Shown piece after piece: positions 58,320 through 64,000 of a DNA stretch of 64,000 bases (its first letter is position 1; each line of letters opens with the position of its first letter). Source of the DNA: Dendrocalamus latiflorus (taxonomy: Eukaryota; Streptophyta; Magnoliopsida; Poales; Poaceae); NCBI GenBank assembly GCA_017311315.1, contig CM029666.1:34420749-34484748 (forward strand), read 5' to 3'. The notes below the pieces were generated by a model that was not told where the DNA came from, searched no databases, and saw nothing but the letters and a program-made list of their open reading frames with translations. Both the position numbers and the translations under genes were made by a program.

Positions 58320-59848
58320 TCCCTATGGGTGATTCCACTGAAACGAAGGATCATTTACTTTCGGTCTCATTATTCACGGTTTTCGGCTTTTCAGTTGATT
58401 TTTTTGTTTTGGGTTTTTTTAGTAATTAATATTTATTAGACCAATAAACCGTAGTACAAAAAAATGCCCTCATATGCCATGTGAATTTGGCCTTCGTTGA
58501 ACAATTTGATTAAAAAATGACGTGTTGATTTGCAGGAATTTTAATAAGATTGTTCCTCCAACAATATATAAAGAAAGTGTCCACTGCACTGCGAAGTGCC
58601 AACTAGTAAATTTGAATAATGACACAATTTTAATTCTTACACCGGTAAGGATGAGAACCAATCACACAAGCCTATTTCCATTAAGGTACTTAATAAAAAT
58701 AACACGCATTTCATTTATCGACCAAATCTACACGAGTATGCCACAATATGTGAACATAAACATAGGAAATTTAACAGAAAGGCAAAATTGACCTTTTTCA
58801 GAAAATATATTATTCAAATCTTTGTGCACGTGTAGAAAAACGCCAAAGCCCATGCCGAATTGGATTCTGTTGTTGAACGCAGCGTACAAGGGCCCTTTTT
58901 TTTGTCTTTACGCTTCTTCAAAAATCAAAATAAATATAATAATATTTGAAGCAGATTTTTAATAATTTTTTAAACCTAAAATTATGTTACCATCAATATT
59001 AGTATTTTTACCGGCAACTGTTATTTCAGAAAATATAGATATAAATCATCATAATTCGGGACTAATATTGTAGCAGCCGTTAAATGAGGTAAAACACCAC
59101 TCACTGCACATGGTCCAAATGTGCAAGTCTCCAGTTGACAAGTGCATAGGGTGACGGGGACAATCGCAACACGCATGAATGCACGAATGTGCGGTGCGGA
59201 CTGTGCCCGTGTTGAGTCCTGCAAATCTCACAAACTATCCGCGAAGCGCCACAGGGCAAAATCGCCGTCATACATCAGCTCCATTCTTTTCAGCTTCGAT
59301 CCATAATTTTAAGCTAAGATAACAATAAATGATGAAGTCACTGATAAAGATACACACTAATTTAAGTTTAGAAAGCTGTTTAAAAAGCAGTTTTTAAAAG
59401 ATTCTTTGAAAAAGCTACTCCATTTATTTCGACTTTTAAAAAAACTAAAGTTATAAAAAACCAAAAGAATAGAACCAACTACTACTCCTTCCTCTTACAC
59501 TCACAACCAACGTCTTGGCACCCTATTTGGAGAGGGATGTCGTTCATATTGGTTTTAACTTCTGACTACTGTTTTCAGAAGTCGAAGTCAATACGAACGC
59601 CACAATTTTTATAAGCTGTTTCTATCAGCTATGACTATTCAACAGCCACTACTTTGCACTTTTACGTGCTGTAACACTTTATATTTAATTATGCCATAAT
59701 TGTGAAAGTCGCATGATGGTCCAAATGTTGTAGTGCCTTTCGTTGCACCGTATTTCTTACGTAATATACTACTATTTATTAGTCACTTTTATTAATCACT
59801 TATATCAACCATTACTATGTCTATATATCAGTTAATACTATTTATCAA
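58320..59848. other. Intergenic, no gene recognised
   Basis: AT-rich. An imperfect palindrome at about 59539-59602 (CGTTCATATTG against CAATACGAACG) may be a tiny hairpin repeat. Nothing else can be named. Confidence 0.5.
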
Positions 59849-59900
59849 TCATAGCTTTTTATGGGTCATAGCTATCATAGCTTTTTATGGGTCATAGCTA
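59849..59900 (+). repeat. 26-bp tandem duplication upstream of OHP2
   Basis: Two perfect copies of a 26-bp word beginning TCATAGCTTTTTATGGG, 175-226 bp before the OHP2 start codon. Confidence 0.9.
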
Positions 59901-59946
59901 GAAATAGCAACAAAAGGCCAAAGAGAGCAAGCCGTGGCACCACACT

Positions 59947-59953
59947 CTTATCC
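59947..59953 (-). promoter_or_regulatory. I-box-like site upstream of OHP2
   Basis: CTTATCC is GGATAAG on the other strand, the I-box core known from light-regulated plant promoters. It lies 122 bp before the start codon. Single short match, so weak. Confidence 0.25.
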
Positions 59954-60074
59954 ACAACGAGCGCGTGTCCAAACCTTCTCCACGCGTTCCTTCCACCCCA
60001 GTTCATACCTCCAAGAACAAGAACCACCCTACCCTGCCCCCCGGTTAACCACCCTGCAGAGATCGAGCGTAGCA

Positions 60075-61090
60075 ATGTCTTTGGCACCCTCCATCCCTTC
60101 CGTCAAGGTGAAGGTGGGAGGCGTCTCGCCTCCCCACCGCGCATGCAGGTCGTTCGCCGTGATCAGGAGCTCCAAGGCGGATGGGCCCAGGAGACCCGCC
60201 GCGCCTCCCCGGTCGCCCACGCCGCCTATGCCTCCCAAGACGCCGGTCCTGTCCACCCCTCCAACGCTGTCCCAGCCGCCGACCCCGGTGAAGCCGGCTG
60301 CGCCGACGTCGTCGCCGCCGCCGACCCCTGAGACGAAGCCGGTGGAGGCCGCGGCCCCGGTGGCTGCGGACACTCCCCCGCCGGTGGCAGGGGTTGTGAC
60401 GTTGGAGTACCAGAGGAAGGTGGCCAAGGACCTGCAGGACTACTTCAAGCAGAAGAAGCTCGAGGAAGCCGACCGGGGGCCCTTCTTTGGGTTCTTGGGC
60501 AAGAATGAGATTGCCAATGGAAGGTATGCTTGCACCCTGCAAGAGCAACCAACCAAAAAGTGCTTTCAGTTGGTACACGCTTGTTAAGAGTTCTTTTTTC
60601 GTTTAGTAATTAGGTGATGAAATGAAATAATCAGTTCACGAACTAGGAATATTTATTGACCTGCAGTCTTCAAAAAATATTTATTGACCTTCTAAACGCA
60701 AATTGGTGGCGCAGAATGATCATGATGTAAGGTTGTCACAAACAGCATGCCCTCAAACAAGCAACGGACTTGAGATTGATTAGTTAAAAACTAGTACTTC
60801 AGCATGTTCCCAATTTATTAACAACGAGGGCCTAGTAAAGTTACTGCAAGTTATAATGTTCTATATAGTTATTCATACAGGCTGCAACTAACTACGACAA
60901 GCATGCTAAAAATGCAGGCTGATGTAAACTTAAGGTTCAGTGTGTTATTGATTCTGATTGCTAAAAATCTCGCAGATGGGCTATGTTTGGGTTTGCAGTA
61001 GGTATGCTAACAGAGTACGCAACAGGCTCAGATTTTGTTCAACAAGTGAAGATCCTTCTCTCCAATTTTGGAATTGTGGACTTGGATTGA
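60075..61090 (+). CDS. OHP2: One-helix protein 2, chloroplast (OHP2), 187 aa, two exons
   Basis: Exons 60075-60523 and 60976-61090; the 452-bp intron starts GTATGC, ends CGCAG and splits an arginine codon. The start MSLAPSIPS is chosen over an in-frame ATG at 59934 because it opens a chloroplast transit peptide. A proline-rich linker follows (about residues 40-105), then TLEYQRKVAKDLQDYFKQKK, FFGFLGKNEIANGRW and the single LHC-like helix AMFGFAVGMLTEYATG, ending FGIVDLD. OHP2 is a thylakoid light-harvesting-like protein that acts with OHP1 and HCF244 in assembly of the photosystem II reaction centre. All family landmarks are present, so the gene looks intact. It lies tail to tail with the PPR pseudogene, 158 bp apart. 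Confidence 0.93.
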
Positions 61091-61248
61091 TGGCAGATGT
61101 CTGGAGTTGTTGTTCTGTATAAGCCTGAAGTACAATGTATGTTTTTTTATCCAACATATAGAAGATCAATCTTGCACATTCTTATATCCTTGCTTCATTT
61201 GTGCTGTCCTGTCAACACCCTGTTCCTGGTACCAACCATATAAACAAG

Positions 61249-62832
61249 TTACCAGTAATCCCCACAAGAACACCTTCCATCTTCAAAATGATGAAATCGG
61301 ATTGAATCCCTTAAAATGATTTGCCGGCCAACAATCTGAGAAATGTATCTAAAAGCCATGTGACAATCTCCGCAAACCCGAAGGTTCTTCATGATTCTTA
61401 TGGGGCCACCTGAGGAAGAACGAGTAAGAACAAAGGCAACTGCAAGCTTTTCACTATGATAGGTTAGCAACTCCTCTTTGTTCTCTTCCTCGAGATCATA
61501 CAGGACAAACTCCGTCAGGGGAACATAACCAGCATTCCTTTTCTTCTGAAGTAAAAAATTCAGCTTTTCGTAGATTTCTTTGGTGTTTGGATGTGATCTA
61601 TCTCCAGCAATGAAGGTGTGAACTTCATCACCTAGGGTTACCCAACTGCGACCAGCCTCTTTTTTCACTGCTGCTCCCCTCATCGCAGCTCGTGCTTTGG
61701 CTGTATCTTCTTACCTTCCTGTTGCGGAATGAAAATTAGATACAAGAACATAGTTTACAGGATTTTGAGGTTCTAATTCCAAAAGCATCCTTGAAGCTTC
61801 TCTCCCAAGATCCATCTTGGCCCCGTCTTTCGATTGTTGACAAGCAACTAAAACAGTCCTCCATATGAGACTATTTGGTTTCATTGGCATTCTTTTTATG
61901 TACTCTTGTATCTTGTCAAGCTTACCAGCTCGACCAAGAAGGTCTATAACACAAGAATAATGTTCAATCTGAGGTAGTATACCATGATCCTCCATCATTT
62001 CAAAGTAGTCTAGCCCTCTTTCTACCAATCCAGCGTGACTACAGGCAGAAAGAACAGTGACAAATGTGACATGGTCCGGACTTTGTCTGCTGTGCTGCAT
62101 TTCCTTAAAGATCTCCAGAGCTTTGGTTCCAAGACCATGTCTCGCATAACCAGAAATCATGGAGTTCCATGAGAACTCATTTTTCTCATGGAATTGAACA
62201 ACTTTGAAGTTTGAAGCATAGTCTATCCTTCCGCACTTGGGAGTACATATCAACAAGAGCACTCTCAACCACAACATATGTTTCCAAGTGTGACCTAATA
62301 CCAAAAGCGTGCATCTCCATTCCACGCTCCAATGCTGCCACAGAGGCGCATGCATTCAGTACAATGGAGAAGGTGCAACAATCCATCATTTGGTCACTGT
62401 GCACCATAAGCCAAACACAGTCCAAAGCCTCCCGCAGATGACCATTGTAGATGTACCCTGAAATCATTGAATTCCATGAGACAGCATCCCTTTTCCCAGA
62501 CATTTTAGAAAACAGCTACTCACAGGAACCCACATCTCCTGACTTTGCATAGCATGATATGAGTGCATTATCTACTGCATTATCTTCTGTGGCTCCATGC
62601 TTCAGCACCACAGCATGAACCTGCTTCCCCAATCCAAGAACGGACAATGGAGACAAAGCAGCCAGTATGTTCACAAATGTCACTTTATTTGGGGTTAGAC
62701 CACTCCTCATCATATTGGAGAAAATTTATACAGATCCAGTAATAGGTGCTCGCGAACTGGCAATGACCCCATGAGAGTTCCAAAAAACTTCGTCATGTTC
62801 ACCCATAGAGTTGAAAACTTCCCAGCACTCTG
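61249..62832 (-). pseudogene. PLS-type PPR protein with DYW deaminase domain, broken
   Basis: Reading on the minus strand gives several PPR motifs (VSWNSMISGYIYNG, FSWNSMISGYARHG, TFVTVLSACSHAGLVERG), an E domain, and a complete DYW domain with HSE, CGDCH and the terminal CSCGDYW. DYW proteins act in organellar C-to-U RNA editing. Breaks: TAA at 62726-62728, TAG at 62516-62518, one extra base in the GGG of 62239-62241, and TAA at 61711-61713. The 5' part is missing because a gypsy LTR starts at 62833. The intact DYW end shows decay is recent, but no full-length product is possible. Confidence 0.92.
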
Positions 62833-62877
62833 TGTTGGGACCCCGGATTTCCGAACCCGGACCCTCTGTATATTACA

Positions 62878-62904
62878 GCACTAGTCCCAGATCAAAGCTA
62901 GTGC
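62878..62904 (-). other. U5 hairpin, fourth LTR family
   Basis: 7-bp stem GCACTAG / CTAGTGC around a 13-nt loop reading CTTTGATCTGGGA in the LTR direction, 45 bp from the LTR end. Confidence 0.72.
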
Positions 62905-63579
62905 ACACAGTCAAACATAAATGATTACATCACCAAGTACGCTTTATTACAATAATAGAGTACTGACCGAAAGGTCTCATTGTTACACATGAGATTTCAA
63001 GACCTCGCACACACAAAACACAACGGAAGCAGAAGATAAATCTGGCAAAGACCCATCAATACGCCACAGGCAATTGACTGGGGAAGCGCGATCTAGTACT
63101 CCGGGAATCCTTCATCGAATCCACAAGCGAAGTAGTCGTAGTCTCCATCTTGAGCTTCATATTCTTCTGAGTTGATTTTAAGTGCAGCATGTGAGTACAT
63201 AAAGTACTCCGCAAGTCTTGGAAAAAATGCAATAGATGCAAGGCTTAGCAAAGGAAGGCTATATGGTTCTTTTGCACAAAGCAATATTTTATTTCAATTA
63301 CTACTAAATATTTTCGAAGACATTAATTTGACAAAGTAATTGCTTTAATTGAAACTATTAAACAGTTTATAGTGAAGGTTCTAACCACCAACACTAGTTA
63401 ACCAATTCTAATCGATAAAGTTTAGAATTTTGGGTTACATCCACCCACATTGGCTCCAACCGCCAAGATCCCTTCCGAGAGTTCCCTCCACTCTCGGAAT
63501 ATAAAACTTTGTTTTAAAATGAAAATCAAAGATCTACCATATGAATGCATTCCTTGCCTGCTCTTGATCGTGGGCACGG

Positions 63580-63618
63580 CTATTCGAATAGTTTGACACT
63601 CTGCAGAGGTTGTACAAC
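63580..63618 (-). other. Triple palindrome block, fourth LTR family
   Basis: CTATTCGAATAG (63580-63591), CTCTGCAGAG (63599-63608) and GTTGTACAAC (63609-63618). The third differs from the Tekay-type GTTGCGCAAC by paired changes that keep it palindromic. Confidence 0.75.
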
Positions 63619-64000
63619 TTTACCCCCAAGAGATAAATTATCTTAACAGTCACCACGCTTCCTTTGGCATGAGACACAGATAAAATATCACAAAGACTTT
63701 TCCTCACTCTAGTCTAATTAGACACCACCCGCTGAGGTTTCACCGTAGAAGGGTTAAATCCACCCAGTCCGAAGCCCCCTCTTGCGCCATATGAGTACAG
63801 TAAATCCCTGTCTCTCACTGTGGATAACCAGTAAATCCCTGGCACCCACTTTCCACTGGTGGCACCTAAATTAAACTATCATGATTTAATCAGCTAGGTC
63901 GTACCCATATAGACTCGGGGTTGTACGGTAGTGCTCAGTTTGGACAATCACAAGCGTCGGTCCTTAATCGACTAGGGCGGAACATACACTTTACAAGATC

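Larger units (their letters stand above)
62833..64000 (-). repeat. Gypsy LTR, fourth family, cut by the window end
   Basis: Starts TGTTGGGACCCC inside the PPR pseudogene; the flank just before is CTCTG. Its terminal pattern matches the Tekay-type and solo LTRs. It holds a U5 hairpin (62878-62904) and a triple palindrome block (63580-63618). Orientation makes this the LTR 3' end; since PPR sequence and no primer site adjoins, it is either a solo LTR or the 3' LTR of an element extending past the window. Confidence 0.85.

Noticed and set aside
59934..60074. N-terminal extension of OHP2 from the in-frame ATG at 59934
   Set aside because: The extension is not like a transit peptide, and the ATG at 60075 gives the expected start and length for the family.
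1..64000. tRNA, rRNA or organelle DNA inserts
   Set aside because: No cloverleaf or rRNA-like stretch was recognised on reading; only tRNA-complementary primer sites of retroelements were seen. A dedicated search was not possible.

Overview
The window is nuclear DNA of a grass (Poaceae, probably a panicoid; species not determined). It shows spliced genes with GT-AG introns, a plastid-targeted OHP2 gene, a DYW-type PPR pseudogene, Tourist and Stowaway MITEs, a Pack-MULE and nested Ty3/gypsy LTR retrotransposons. There is nothing bacterial and no CRISPR array. I see three plausible host genes and one host pseudogene; most of the rest is transposon.

Layout. 1-18596: head-to-tail array of one young LTR retrotransposon family, LTR-int-LTR-int-LTR-int-LTR, period 6491 bp, neighbours sharing one 3080-bp LTR. 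Each internal region holds one ORF joining Gag in frame to integrase plus chromodomain; protease, reverse transcriptase and RNase H are absent. The third unit carries a 3033-bp deletion. 18597-22897: a Tourist-like MITE and a three-exon minus-strand gene of unknown function. 22898 to about 44500: an old, decayed Tat-lineage gypsy element (412-bp 5' LTR, gag, pol, two tandem repeat arrays, antisense ORF remnants), split by a complete young Tekay/Del-type element on the minus strand (24696-36016, target duplication CTGCA). About 44500-50280: unresolved repeats, a 119-bp promoter-like duplication, two related TIR elements, an inverted Tat LTR fragment and a retroelement remnant. 50281 to about 54113: solo LTR. 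54114-57500: a plant gene with a Stowaway in its leader intron. 57594-58310: Pack-MULE carrying an OTU-protease fragment. 60075-61090: OHP2. 61249-62832: DYW PPR pseudogene, cut by another gypsy LTR that runs off the window.

How the parts relate. The Gag-integrase family cannot reverse transcribe itself. The minus-strand Tekay-type element has the same primer binding site and nearly the same polypurine tract and encodes all missing enzymes, so it or a relative is a possible helper (inference). Four LTR families in the window share a hairpin 36-45 bp from the LTR 3' end, with a conserved loop core and stems that differ by compensatory changes. They also share a block of palindromes 0.6-0.75 kb from the LTR 3' end. 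These look like conserved RNA elements of the LTR transcript and, with the RT-less tandem array, are the most novel signals here.
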